Positions 25,372-32,066 of a stretch of 45,067 bases of DNA are shown here, piece by piece. Within the stretch, counting starts at the first letter, position 1; each line of letters begins with the position of its first letter. The notes beneath the pieces are model-generated. The model was not told the DNA's origin. It saw only the letters and a program-made list of their open reading frames with translations, and did not search any database. The translations under genes and the position numbers were made by a program. This DNA comes from a virus: positions 1 through 45,067 of the IMG/VR virus record IMGVR_UViG_3300031507_000011. One strand, written 5' to 3'.

Positions 25372-25572
25372 TTAAGGCTTCAATAAAGCTGTTTCTGGAG
25401 CATCGATCACCTGATATTTCCAAGGCAGCAGATCATTCTTGCTGCAGCCGGCGCAGTACGTATCTGCCATGCTCCTGGAATCGAAAGCGGCCATGTTGTG
25501 CCAGTCATCATGACCGCGCTTTCGTTTATACTGAACGATTGCGACTAGCCCTTTGAACGGATTATCTCTCAT
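25372..25572 (-). CDS. Hypothetical small protein
   Basis: 66 residues, MRDNPFKGLVAIVQYKRKRGHDDWHNMAAFDSRSMADTYCAGCSKNDLLPWKYQVIDAPETALLKP. It has the shape of a small alpha/beta protein (a strand, then SRSMADTYCAGC helix, then WKYQVID strand) and a CxxC pair. Similar small proteins occur in many rhizobial phages. Role unknown. Confidence 0.5.
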   Translation of the reverse strand: MRDNPFKGLVAIVQYKRKRGHDDWHNMAAFDSRSMADTYCAGCSKNDLLPWKYQVIDAPETALLKP

Positions 25573-26264
25573 TTCCGCTCTCCCGCTGCATCCGCGATCG
25601 CATCCATCGTCTTGCGGTTCGCGGCCCGCGTCCTGATGGCCTCGGCGATGTCACGGCAGGCCTGATCATATCCATCACTGTATATTTCTGGATCATCCCA
25701 ATTGCCATTATCGACATGCCCCAGCGCGATCTCGGCGCATTCGGAGAAGATGGCTTCACCCGCGCCGTAATCTGCAGTCACCTGCAGATCACTCTCTCCG
25801 GAGTTGAGAGAGCGAGAAGCTGGCGCGGGTGAACGAATGCCGTAGATGTACTCTTCTGGTGTCATGGCCTCCTCGTAGACAAAATCTTCCTCGCTCACGT
25901 CGAGATATTCCAGAAACAATTGAACACCAGCTTCGCGATCGGATGGATGTGCCTTCAGCACGGCATGCTTGGCGTCAAATGCGACAAGAGGCGCGGGTGA
26001 ACTCGGGAGGGCGGCGTAGACGATACGCGATCGCATATCGGAACGCGACCTCATAGCTTCAAAAGCCTCTCTTGCGACATCCATCCATAGGTCTGTGCCA
26101 TGGCGCTCATCGTCATCTGTGCACATGGTCTGATAGATCGCGACCGGCTCACCCTGAGCGGGGAGGGCGGCCTTGAGCTGCGCGATGTAAGCCTCCAGCG
26201 AGGCAATCCGCTGGTCCTTCCAATCGGCCTCGTTCATCGGGCCGCACTTCATTTCGTCAGTCAT
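25569..26264 (-). CDS. Hypothetical early protein, Ea22-like arrangement
   Basis: 231 residues from ATG 26264 (MTDEMKCGPMNEADWKDQRIASLEAYIAQLKAALP), which overlaps the upstream stop as ATGA. An N-terminal coiled coil is followed by GEPVAIYQ...W.DVAREAF, a low-complexity linker (SPAPASRSLNSGES) and a helical C-terminus (ECAEIALGHVDNGNWDDPEIYSDGYDQACRDIAEAIRTRAA). The coiled coil plus a module linker plus a small C-terminal domain is the mosaic build of Ea22-type early proteins. No activity can be named. Confidence 0.5.
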   Translation of the reverse strand: MTDEMKCGPMNEADWKDQRIASLEAYIAQLKAALPAQGEPVAIYQTMCTDDDERHGTDLWMDVAREAFEAMRSRSDMRSRIVYAALPSSPAPLVAFDAKHAVLKAHPSDREAGVQLFLEYLDVSEEDFVYEEAMTPEEYIYGIRSPAPASRSLNSGESDLQVTADYGAGEAIFSECAEIALGHVDNGNWDDPEIYSDGYDQACRDIAEAIRTRAANRKTMDAIADAAGERK

Positions 26265-26392
26265 GGCATACCCCAAGGCAGGCCGAGCCAAGGCGTCGGC
26301 TTTGAACGCAAGTCACTGTGCAGCGTGAGGATCGCGGCACCTGCCCAGCGGGCCACCGTGCACGCGCCAATGAAAGCCAAGACGTAGATCAT
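26261..26392 (-). CDS. Very small membrane protein
   Basis: 43 residues, MIYVLAFIGACTVARWAGAAILTLHSDLRSKPTPWLGLPWGMP, with one weak hydrophobic N-terminal segment. It fits between RecT (3-base gap) and the next gene (ATGA overlap), so its boundaries are well supported by packing. Function unknown. Confidence 0.45.
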   Translation of the reverse strand: MIYVLAFIGACTVARWAGAAILTLHSDLRSKPTPWLGLPWGMP

Positions 26393-26395
26393 TGC

Positions 26396-27457
26396 TCAAC
26401 CTCGCTGTGTCAGAGCCTGCTCCAGCTCTGCGATCGACTTTTTGACCGCGCCCTGCAGCTCAATGAATGCGCCGGGCGGCCAATCCTTGATATCGGCACG
26501 CATGGCCTTCTCCGCATTCCAGAGTTTTTTGATCTCGGCACCGTCCGCTGCGTTGGTGGCATTCATCATCATCACGCGATAGCGGCTGATGTAGTCAACC
26601 GCCCCGGCCTGTGGGTTGACGGCAGGGGTTGTGGCCGGGGCGGCTTCTTCCGTCGCGCGGGTTCCAACCTGCGACGAAATCAATTCCTGGGCGCTGCGCT
26701 GATCATGGATGATACGTGGTCCGTCCTCATGAAACTCGCCCTCGATCTGAACTCCGCGCGCAGGATCAATCCACGACAGCTTGCCGCGCTCCTCGTGGGC
26801 CTCCTCCATCGCGGCGGCTATCTGCATCACGTTGAGCGGTGTCGATCTGGCAAGCCTGCGCTTAACCGTCTTCGCGCACATGGCGGGGAAGCCGATCGTC
26901 AACTCGTTCCATGGTGTGGCGGCGCCGCCATTCACTGCCGGCGACTTGGCCTTGACCGCCATCAGATCGTCGATACCCATCACCTCGACAATCGATGGGC
27001 GCGAGAGGGACGAAGCTGTGGCCCATGCCGCGATGATCGGCGCCTTGTTGCCGAGTTTTGGCTTGTGGCGCACAAATCCGCGGTCGCCCAACTCATAATC
27101 GAACTCGTCTCCGTCGCGAACGACTTGGCCTTGGATGGTCAGTCCAGAGCGGGCGCCAAGGGTATTGTAGCCCTTGTAACCGACGATCAGTTGCGCGCGG
27201 TTTGCGAAGGGTACGAAGAAGGCTTGGCCGGTGATTCCGTCGACCTCCAAACCGAGGCAGGCAGCAGACATCGCCGAATTGAGCAGGCTTTGCCGATCGG
27301 CGCGGAGCAATTTCGGAGTGCGCTCAATCGAAATCATGATCGTGCGCATCAGTCGCTCAACCGGCATGGCACCGCCAAGCGCCTGCTCAAAATGCGGCGT
27401 GAGCGGGCGCAGCGTGTCTTCAAAGATTACAAGGTCAGATGCCACCGAATGTCCCAT
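26396..27457 (-). CDS. recT: RecT-family single-strand annealing protein
   Basis: 353 residues. The core (RLMRTIMISIERTPKLLRADRQSLLNSAMSAACLGLEVDGITGQAFFVPFANRAQLIVGYKGYNTLGARSG) and the later PWNELTIGFPAMCAKTVKRRLARSTPLN match RecT proteins, which pair complementary single strands during phage recombination. The C-terminal 110 residues are an Ala/Pro linker (TRATEEAAPATTPAVNPQAG) plus a helical tail. It partners the exonuclease encoded just upstream, overlapping by 23 bases. GC content and codons match the operon. Confidence 0.9.
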   Translation of the reverse strand: MGHSVASDLVIFEDTLRPLTPHFEQALGGAMPVERLMRTIMISIERTPKLLRADRQSLLNSAMSAACLGLEVDGITGQAFFVPFANRAQLIVGYKGYNTLGARSGLTIQGQVVRDGDEFDYELGDRGFVRHKPKLGNKAPIIAAWATASSLSRPSIVEVMGIDDLMAVKAKSPAVNGGAATPWNELTIGFPAMCAKTVKRRLARSTPLNVMQIAAAMEEAHEERGKLSWIDPARGVQIEGEFHEDGPRIIHDQRSAQELISSQVGTRATEEAAPATTPAVNPQAGAVDYISRYRVMMMNATNAADGAEIKKLWNAEKAMRADIKDWPPGAFIELQGAVKKSIAELEQALTQRG

Positions 27458-28370
27458 CGATCTGTTGTGGAATGTGCGCCTTGACCGTCACCGACGTTGT
27501 GGGCTTGACGTAATAGCCATTTCGCGGCGATCGCGTGATCTTGACCCGGATGCCCTGCGGCAGTTCGATCTCGTCGGCATCCTTCGCCAGTGCCAAGAGC
27601 TTGGCCTTGGACTTCTCCTCGACCTTCTCGGCCGCGAGCCGCACGACGCGCTGATAGTCCGCGTCCATCACCATCTGCGCAATCTTGGTGGCCTCGACCT
27701 CGCCGAGCACCGCCGTCGCGTCGACGATCTCGCCTGTCGGCACTGCGAAGATGATCTTGAGCAGCGGCACCTCGATCGGTGACCCGAACGGCTCCGGCTC
27801 ATTACCGGCTTCGACATCGGCGAAGAACTGCCGCGCCTCGTTCTCGAACAGTTCCCACAGGTCCGGCATCGGCTTGCGGTGGAAATAGGTCATGTCACCG
27901 CCGCACCACAGCGCGATCGATCCCCACTCGTATGGCGTGACGCCGTCGCCGACGTACATCTGCTGCTGAAGCTGGATCTCATGCTGGCGCGGTGGCGTCT
28001 TGCCGCCGTCCCATTCCTGCATCAGTATTTTGTAATCGAAGCAACATTTGGTTTCGAGCGCGCCCGGCCCGCGCTGCGGATCGTAAATGTCGGCATCACG
28101 CGAGCAGCCGAGCAAGCCGCGCTGCAAATAGACCTGCGAGCCGTCGGGCTGGCGGTTGGTCTTGACCTCGAGCCGCAAGTCAGTCGCCGCCTGCTCCAGC
28201 AACAGCGGCTCCATCTTCGTGCCCCAATCAAGCCGGTTGTGCTCCGGGCCGGGTGCCTCGATGCCCTTGGCGAAGCGCTGGTACAGCATCCATTTTGTCA
28301 CGTAGGGCGAGATACCAAGCAGTCCTGACATCTCCGTCGCGCTGATGGTTTTTTTGGTCGGATCAGGCAT
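27435..28370 (-). CDS. YqaJ/lambda-exonuclease family nuclease
   Basis: 311 residues from ATG 28370, which overlaps the previous stop and has a gagggtg ribosome site; GTG 28373 is an alternative. ISATEMSGLLGISPYVTKWMLYQRFAKG, LDWGTKMEPLLLEQAATDL, the metal-binding Asp of LGCSRDADIYD, and the ETK of ALETKCCFDYK followed by HEIQLQQQMYV are the ordered motifs of the YqaJ recombinase-exonuclease family. It should resect 5' ends to feed RecT. Confidence 0.9.
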   Translation of the reverse strand: MPDPTKKTISATEMSGLLGISPYVTKWMLYQRFAKGIEAPGPEHNRLDWGTKMEPLLLEQAATDLRLEVKTNRQPDGSQVYLQRGLLGCSRDADIYDPQRGPGALETKCCFDYKILMQEWDGGKTPPRQHEIQLQQQMYVGDGVTPYEWGSIALWCGGDMTYFHRKPMPDLWELFENEARQFFADVEAGNEPEPFGSPIEVPLLKIIFAVPTGEIVDATAVLGEVEATKIAQMVMDADYQRVVRLAAEKVEEKSKAKLLALAKDADEIELPQGIRVKITRSPRNGYYVKPTTSVTVKAHIPQQIDGTFGGI

Positions 28371-28693
28371 CACACCCTCTCGTTCTTACTTTCATCCCGC
28401 TTGTGATCCAGGCTCGCGATCAGCGCGTCGAACTTCGACATGATCCGGTCGTGCTCGGTGGGCTCGGTGTAGAACCCGGCCTCATGCAGCAGTTCGTTCG
28501 TCACATCGTCCCAGCCGTCGGCGTGAATGTGGTGGATGAACGCGATCTGGCCGTACTGCTTCGTACGAATGCGATCGACGATGTTGGCGCGCGTCAGCTC
28601 GGGGTCGACAATGCTCTCGCGACCGCGCCGGCCATGGTCGATCATGCAGACAAAATAATCGACGCTCGGAATGATTGAACAATGCGCGCTCAT
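28370..28693 (-). CDS. Hypothetical protein
   Basis: 107 residues, MSAHCSIIPSVDYFVCMIDHGRRGRESIVDPELTRANIVDRIRTKQYGQIAFIHHIHADGWDDVTNELLHEAGF. The N-terminus up to the IVDRI helix, followed by IAFIHHI, is a small alpha/beta pattern seen in uncharacterised phage proteins. It is tightly packed between the exonuclease and a small Cys protein. Function unknown. Confidence 0.5.
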   Translation of the reverse strand: MSAHCSIIPSVDYFVCMIDHGRRGRESIVDPELTRANIVDRIRTKQYGQIAFIHHIHADGWDDVTNELLHEAGFYTEPTEHDRIMSKFDALIASLDHKRDESKNERV

Positions 28694-28884
28694 CAGATCC
28701 TCCTCAGAGCAACAGCCGGCCTCTTGCCGTTCTGCAGATCAAGCGCGGTCTGCCACTTGGCAAGCTCACGCTCCTCGCGCCCAGCACTCAGCCGATGCGT
28801 GTTCAGCAGGAACTGGTGCCAAGTGATGTTGCACCTGACGCACTGCTCCTCGTAGGTCAGGCCGTGCTCGCAATGCTTGGTCAT
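28693..28884 (-). CDS. Small Cys-containing protein
   Basis: 63 residues, MTKHCEHGLTYEEQCVRCNITWHQFLLNTHRLSAGREERELAKWQTALDLQNGKRPAVALRRI. HCEHG...EEQCVRC supplies four possible zinc ligands in the first 18 residues; a helix follows. Start and stop overlap neighbours by one to four bases. Confidence 0.5.
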   Translation of the reverse strand: MTKHCEHGLTYEEQCVRCNITWHQFLLNTHRLSAGREERELAKWQTALDLQNGKRPAVALRRI

Positions 28885-28991
28885 ACGCCAACGCCTCCGT
28901 ATATGAGGCCGGCGAGCACGGCGATGACCGGCGCCGCGAGCATGGTGAACAGGATGGCGATGATTTTATCGGTGAGGGTGAGTGGCGGCAT
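28881..28991 (-). CDS. Very small membrane protein, first gene of leftward operon
   Basis: 36 residues, MPPLTLTDKIIAILFTMLAAPVIAVLAGLIYGGVGV, one long hydrophobic segment from residue 9 onward. It is the first gene downstream of the leftward promoter (TTGACA at 29047-29042), with a ggagca ribosome site, and overlaps the next gene as ATGA. Expression should be high early in infection. Function unknown. Confidence 0.6.
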   Translation of the reverse strand: MPPLTLTDKIIAILFTMLAAPVIAVLAGLIYGGVGV

Positions 28992-29018
28992 GTCGTGCTC
29001 CCGTGTTGATGGGGAGCA

Positions 29019-29070
29019 CCTTAGTTCACATAATGTGAAGATGTCAAGCTAGAAAATCACAAATCGTGAA
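29019..29070 (-). promoter_or_regulatory. Leftward early promoter with operators
   Basis: On the leftward strand, TTGACA (29047-29042) is followed by a 17-base spacer and CTAAGG as weak -10. The spacer is almost filled by the perfect palindrome TTCAC-ATAAT-GTGAA (29025-29039). A second, one-mismatch site ATCAC-AAATC-GTGAA lies at 29056-29070, right against the repressor stop codon. It is the mirror copy of the rightward promoter at 29388-29416, sharing TTGACATCTTCAC and TGTGAACTAAG. Confidence 0.7.
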
Positions 29071-29334
29071 CTACGCCGCTTGGGGCGGGAGTTTCATCCG
29101 GACCTCGTGAGGGAGCCGAGAAGGGTCAGCCCGATAGATCCAATCTAGCGTGAGGCCATATTCTTCGCAGAATTTAATCGCAACTGGTAACGTGATGCGG
29201 CGCTCGCCGCTTTCATATTGCGACCATGCGTTGGCCCCTACCTTGAGCCTTTTGCACACCTCGGCCGGCTTCACGTCGAGCGCTTCCCGCGTGGTTTTGA
29301 GCCGACTTGCCAACGATTTATTCGATTCAGGCAT
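29071..29334 (-). CDS. CI-like repressor (HTH_XRE family)
   Basis: 87 residues from ATG 29334. LASRLKTTREALDVKPAEVCKRLKVGANAWSQYESGERRITLPVAIKFCEEYGLTLDWIYRADPSRLP is a full XRE/Cro-CI DNA-binding domain. The turn is at VKPAEVCKRLKVGANAWSQYE and the ending LDWIYRGD-like. There is no peptidase/cleavage domain, so induction is not by LexA-type self-cleavage. It lies between the leftward and rightward operator clusters, pointing left, the place of cI in lambda. The sites TTCAC-N5-GTGAA are the presumed operators. Confidence 0.8.
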   Translation of the reverse strand: MPESNKSLASRLKTTREALDVKPAEVCKRLKVGANAWSQYESGERRITLPVAIKFCEEYGLTLDWIYRADPSRLPHEVRMKLPPQAA

Positions 29335-29349
29335 GCCCCATTTTGGCAG

Positions 29350-29416
29350 TTCACAAGGAGTGAAATCTACTCCCGATATGTGAAGGCTTGACATCTTCAC
29401 GAAATGTGAACTAAGA
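29350..29416 (+). promoter_or_regulatory. Rightward early promoter with operators
   Basis: TTCAC-AAGGA-GTGAA (29350-29364), a half-site ending GTGAA (29380-29384), and TTCAC-GAAAT-GTGAA (29396-29410). TTGACA at 29388-29393 and CTAAGA at 29411-29416 are the likely -35 and -10, 17 bases apart, with the last operator filling the spacer. Binding of a repressor there would block RNA polymerase. Expected transcription start is at or near the ATG at 29423, so the cro-like message may be almost leaderless. Confidence 0.7.
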
Positions 29417-29422
29417 AGGGGC

Positions 29423-29638
29423 ATGCTGAAGACAGTCGAAGCCGTGGTCGAAGCTCTCGGTGGGACGACCGCCACCGCATCCACAATCGGAGTCGGAGCG
29501 TCTGCGGTGAGCAATTGGCTCGACCGCGGCAAGATTGCGCCGGATAAATTCTTGCTTGTGCGTGACGCTTTGGCGGCAGTCGGCAAGAAGGTCGACCCCT
29601 GCGTCTTCGCGTTCAAATCGGCAGAGGCCCGCGCATGA
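29423..29638 (+). CDS. Cro-like regulator
   Basis: 71 residues, MLKTVEAVVEALGGTTATASTIGVGASAVSNWLDRGKIAPDKFLLVRDALAAVGKKVDPCVFAFKSAEARA. It has a compact helix-turn-helix (TTATASTIGVGASAVSNWLDRGKI) and the length of Cro/YdaS proteins. It is the first gene rightward from the switch, divergent from the CI-like repressor. Confidence 0.75.
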   Translation: MLKTVEAVVEALGGTTATASTIGVGASAVSNWLDRGKIAPDKFLLVRDALAAVGKKVDPCVFAFKSAEARA

Positions 29639-29739
29639 CGCGGGAATCTCACAACGTTGCCCATGTCGGCCATTCCGGGGTGTGTCGAAACGACGACATT
29701 GGAATCGATTGCATCCGGTTGCAAGAACAATTTTCGCGA

Positions 29740-29886
29740 TCATTCCGCCCGGCAGTCGATCCCGATCAGCGGCTCGTACATGAGCTTCAGCTCCGTGCAC
29801 GATTTTACCGGCACAGCGACGTTCAACAGCGAGATCGCGAAGACAATCGCGCCGACCGTCAGTCCGGCGACCTTGAGCGCTTCCAT
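29740..29886 (-). CDS. Small membrane/exported protein, antisense within the immunity region
   Basis: 48 residues, MEALKVAGLTVGAIVFAISLLNVAVPVKSCTELKLMYEPLIGIDCRAE. The first 25 form a signal anchor or signal peptide. The short tail has two Cys (residues 30 and 45) that could form a disulfide in the periplasm. GGAGAA lies 6 bases before the ATG, and a good sigma-70-type promoter (see 29909-29938) lies just upstream. It points against the rightward early operon, as lysogenic-conversion genes often do. A superinfection-exclusion role is a guess. Confidence 0.55.
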   Translation of the reverse strand: MEALKVAGLTVGAIVFAISLLNVAVPVKSCTELKLMYEPLIGIDCRAE

Positions 29887-29908
29887 GAGGGTTCTCCAGC
29901 CGGGCACC

Positions 29909-29938
29909 ATCATACCGCATATCCAGTTGTGTTGTCAC
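29909..29938 (-). promoter_or_regulatory. Promoter of the antisense small-protein gene
   Basis: On the leftward strand GTGACA (29938-29933) and TATGAT (29914-29909) are separated by 18 bases. Each matches the sigma-70 consensus at 5 of 6 positions. It is the best-looking consensus promoter I found in the window. No TTCAC-type operator overlaps it, so it may be active in lysogens. Confidence 0.6.
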
Positions 29939-29975
29939 GGGCAGTCTTGCCTGAGTTGCGTAGGGAGTGTTCATC

Positions 29976-30263
29976 ATGGGGGCAGCATCAGCGGTATCTA
30001 ATGCCGATGCAATTAAAACCGTCCGACATGTCAGTCGGGAGACCGACAGATCCGTCGGAGACGCGCTCAAAGACATCGCAAAGCTCGTTCTTTGGCCTGA
30101 AAACACAGCGCCAAACCTTGCCGCGGCCTGCGGCTGCAGCGTGCGGCAGGCCGAGCGGATGCTCGGTGCTCACTGCGATTGGTCTGGCGACGCCACGGCC
30201 GCGATCATCGCCGAAGTTCTCCGCCGCCACTCCATGCGAAATTTCAAGGTGAAAGCGCGATGA
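29976..30263 (+). CDS. HTH DNA-binding protein in CII position
   Basis: 95 residues from ATG 29976, with gggag at 29963-29967 as ribosome site. The C-terminal half (WPENTAPNLAAACGCSVRQAERMLGAHCDWSGDATAAIIAEVLRRHSMRNFKVKAR) has a helix-turn-helix at NLAAACGCSVRQAERML. The N-terminal part is helical (NADAIKTVRHVSRETDRSVGDALKDIAKLVL). It is the second rightward gene after the Cro-like one, in the position of cII. The regulatory role is inferred. Confidence 0.6.
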   Translation: MGAASAVSNADAIKTVRHVSRETDRSVGDALKDIAKLVLWPENTAPNLAAACGCSVRQAERMLGAHCDWSGDATAAIIAEVLRRHSMRNFKVKAR

Positions 30264-30502
30264 TGCATCACACCCTGCCAAACCCTTTCGAATTCGTCGC
30301 GGCATCAGGCGCGGCGGATGGGCCGGCCGCCGAACCATACTCCCTGGCTCCGGTGGCCGGCTTCCAGCTCGACGAGGCGCGGTTCATGGCCGCGCTCAAG
30401 CCCGGATACGTCATGGTCGAGCGCGAGTTGCTCAGTCGTGTCGTGAAGCGGCTGAAGCAGGCAGCGGCGAGAGAGCGTCAGGCATTGCGGGGGGCGGCAT
30501 GA
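30260..30502 (+). CDS. Hypothetical small early protein
   Basis: 80 residues from ATG 30260, overlapping the previous stop by four bases. It contains a Pro/Ala-rich first half (NPFEFVAASGAADGPAAEPYSLAPVAGF) and a basic helix (MVERELLSRVVKRLKQAAARERQALRG). No family recognised. Confidence 0.5.
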   Translation: MMHHTLPNPFEFVAASGAADGPAAEPYSLAPVAGFQLDEARFMAALKPGYVMVERELLSRVVKRLKQAAARERQALRGAA

Positions 30503-30969
30503 GTGGATCACGCGAGGCGTCAGTGCAGTGGAAGCCGGAGTGGATCGATCGGCTCAAGGGCCATCTCGCGGCCTCTCTGTCAGCGAAGGCCGCGGCGATC
30601 GAACTCAATGGCGAGTTCGGCACAAGGTTCACCCGCTGCTCGGTGATCGGAAGGGCTAGACGATCCGGATTTGCGCTGATCTCGGGGAGCAAGGGCGGCA
30701 TCAAATCCACCAAGGTCAAACGGCCACGTCTCCCCAGGAAGGCCGCCAGTAGGCCGAAGCCGGTGACCGCACCATTCGTACCCCGCCCCGATCCGCGGCC
30801 TGGGCAGGTCCCGCTGCTCGAGCTGGTACCGGATGGATGCCGGTGGCCGAGCGGGGAGGGCGCGGCAATGCTGTTCTGCAATGAGCCGCAGGAACCCGGT
30901 CAGGTCTATTGCTCGGAGCACTGCTGCCTCGCCTATCGCCTGCCTGAGCCGCGGAGGCAGCGCAACTGA
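30499..30969 (+). CDS. GcrA-like cell-cycle transcription regulator
   Basis: 156 residues. W..EWIDRLKGHLAASLSAKAAAIELNGEFGTRFTRCSVIGRARRSGF is the N-terminal GcrA DNA-binding domain (W..E....LK.....G.S....A..L......R..VIG...R). A basic Pro-rich linker (KRPRLPRKAASRPKPV) leads to LLELVPDGCRWPSGEGAAMLFCNEPQEPGQVYCSEHCCLAYRLPEPRRQ, the C-terminal domain with CRWP, FC, YC..H and AY. In Caulobacter, GcrA binds sigma-70 and promoters methylated at GANTC by CcrM. A phage copy could redirect host RNA polymerase or adjust cell-cycle genes. It overlaps both neighbours in the operon. Confidence 0.85.
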   Translation: MSGSREASVQWKPEWIDRLKGHLAASLSAKAAAIELNGEFGTRFTRCSVIGRARRSGFALISGSKGGIKSTKVKRPRLPRKAASRPKPVTAPFVPRPDPRPGQVPLLELVPDGCRWPSGEGAAMLFCNEPQEPGQVYCSEHCCLAYRLPEPRRQRN

Positions 30970-31355
30970 TGGACGTCCTCACCAAACCCGCCGCTCACGA
31001 TATGATCGTCATCGACCTGCCGATGCCACCGACGGCCAACAATCTGTTCATCGGGGCCGGCCGACGTCGCATCAAGAGCGCGTCCTACAGGGCGTGGGAG
31101 GACCGCGCCGGCTGGGATCTGGTGCGCCAGCACCCGCCGCGAATCAAGGGCCCGGTGTCGGTGCTGATCGAGGTCAGCCTGCAGGAATCCACTGACACCT
31201 GGGACCTCTGTAATCGCGAGAAGGCGACCATGGATTTGCTAGTGACCCACGGCATCATCCAAGGCGATCACCGGCCCATCGTGCGTGATTTCTCCATGCG
31301 CTGGGCGCTGGTCAAGGGCGTGCGCGTGACGCTGCGAACGAATTGGCCGGCGTAA
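30969..31355 (+). CDS. RusA-like Holliday-junction resolvase
   Basis: 128 residues. DLPMPPTANNLFIGAGRRRIKSASYRAWEDRAGWDLVRQ is the RusA opening (P.P.N..Y......R....Y..W...). DTWDLCNREKATMDLLVTHGIIQGDHRPIVRDFSMRW contains the Asp cluster (D.WD..N..K...D.L...G.I..D) that binds metal. It resolves recombination intermediates during replication. Starts one base inside the GcrA-like stop. Confidence 0.8.
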   Translation: MDVLTKPAAHDMIVIDLPMPPTANNLFIGAGRRRIKSASYRAWEDRAGWDLVRQHPPRIKGPVSVLIEVSLQESTDTWDLCNREKATMDLLVTHGIIQGDHRPIVRDFSMRWALVKGVRVTLRTNWPA

Positions 31356-31370
31356 AGGAGCCCATCAGGA

Positions 31371-32066
31371 ATGACGCCAGTCTGCGATCTCATCGAGAAA
31401 ATGTTGCTGGAGAATTATCCTCTCGACGCGATCCTGATGGCTGCTCGCGCGCTTGAGACTGTTACGCGTAACAGTGACGTAACCGTTACGCAACCGTTAC
31501 GCAACGTTACGCGGGAGCAGTCTCGCGTCAGAATGATAAACTACAGAAATCGCTTGAAACTTCAACATGTTGCCAAAGCAAACGATGTGGCAACCGAGAC
31601 CGTAACCGTTACGCAACCGTTACGCAACGAGGCTTCTACGCGCGACTTACTTACTTCTTCTCTCTTACTTCCTGAAGACCCCTTGAGGAAAGAAAGCAAG
31701 AGAGAGGTGGTTGCGCGCGCGAGGGGCACGCGGCTCAAGCCCGGCGAGTGGCTGACGCAACCGTTCATCGATGAAGCGATCGCGCTCGGCGTGCCAGCCG
31801 GCCGTGTCGCGTCGCTCTGGGATGAATTCGTGGACTATTGGGCAGCACTGCCAGGGTCACGTGGGACCAAGCTGGATTGGCTCGCCACGTGGCGCAATCG
31901 CATCAGGCAAACCGTATCGAAAGGACAGGGAAATGGAAAAACTTCCCCCGATCACTCCCTTGGCGGGTTCTCGGGACTTGCAGCGAAGCTCCGGCGAAAG
32001 ATCGCTGAAGACGAGGCCGCTGCTGACCAAGATGCCGCCCGTGGCGAACCGTACGACCGACATTGA
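31371..32066 (+). CDS. Replication-type protein with internal direct repeats
   Basis: 231 residues. The N-terminal part (DLIEKMLLENYPLDAILMAARALETVT) precedes two copies of the peptide TVTQPLRN encoded by exact DNA repeats. The C-terminal part (FIDEAIALGVPAGRVASLWDEFVDYWAALPGSRGTKLDWLATWRNRIRQ) is the W..F..YW....G.K..W..TW.NW pattern common at the end of phage replication initiators. The RusA-like neighbour and the iterons inside the gene fit an initiator that carries its own origin, as lambda O does. The role is inferred. Confidence 0.6.
   Translation: MTPVCDLIEKMLLENYPLDAILMAARALETVTRNSDVTVTQPLRNVTREQSRVRMINYRNRLKLQHVAKANDVATETVTVTQPLRNEASTRDLLTSSLLLPEDPLRKESKREVVARARGTRLKPGEWLTQPFIDEAIALGVPAGRVASLWDEFVDYWAALPGSRGTKLDWLATWRNRIRQTVSKGQGNGKTSPDHSLGGFSGLAAKLRRKIAEDEAAADQDAARGEPYDRH
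31461..31629. repeat. Iteron-like repeats, candidate origin of replication
   Basis: The unit CCGTTACGCAA occurs at 31483-31493, 31494-31504, 31606-31616 and 31617-31627, with a partial CGTTACGC at 31505-31512 and a 12-base palindrome GTTACGCGTAAC at 31461-31472. A 29-base stretch at 31478-31506 recurs exactly at 31601-31629, 123 bases (41 codons) apart and in frame. AT-richer DNA lies between and after the blocks (31535-31600, 31645-31700). Confidence 0.55.

Noticed and set aside
26318-27484. 388-codon rightward ORF opposite recT
   Set aside because: Shadow of a well supported RecT gene; no protein-like features.
29635-30252. 205-codon rightward ORF in the immunity region
   Set aside because: Composition is Arg/His/Gln-rich noise and its second half overlaps the better supported CII-position gene; the leftward 48-codon gene has a promoter and ribosome site.
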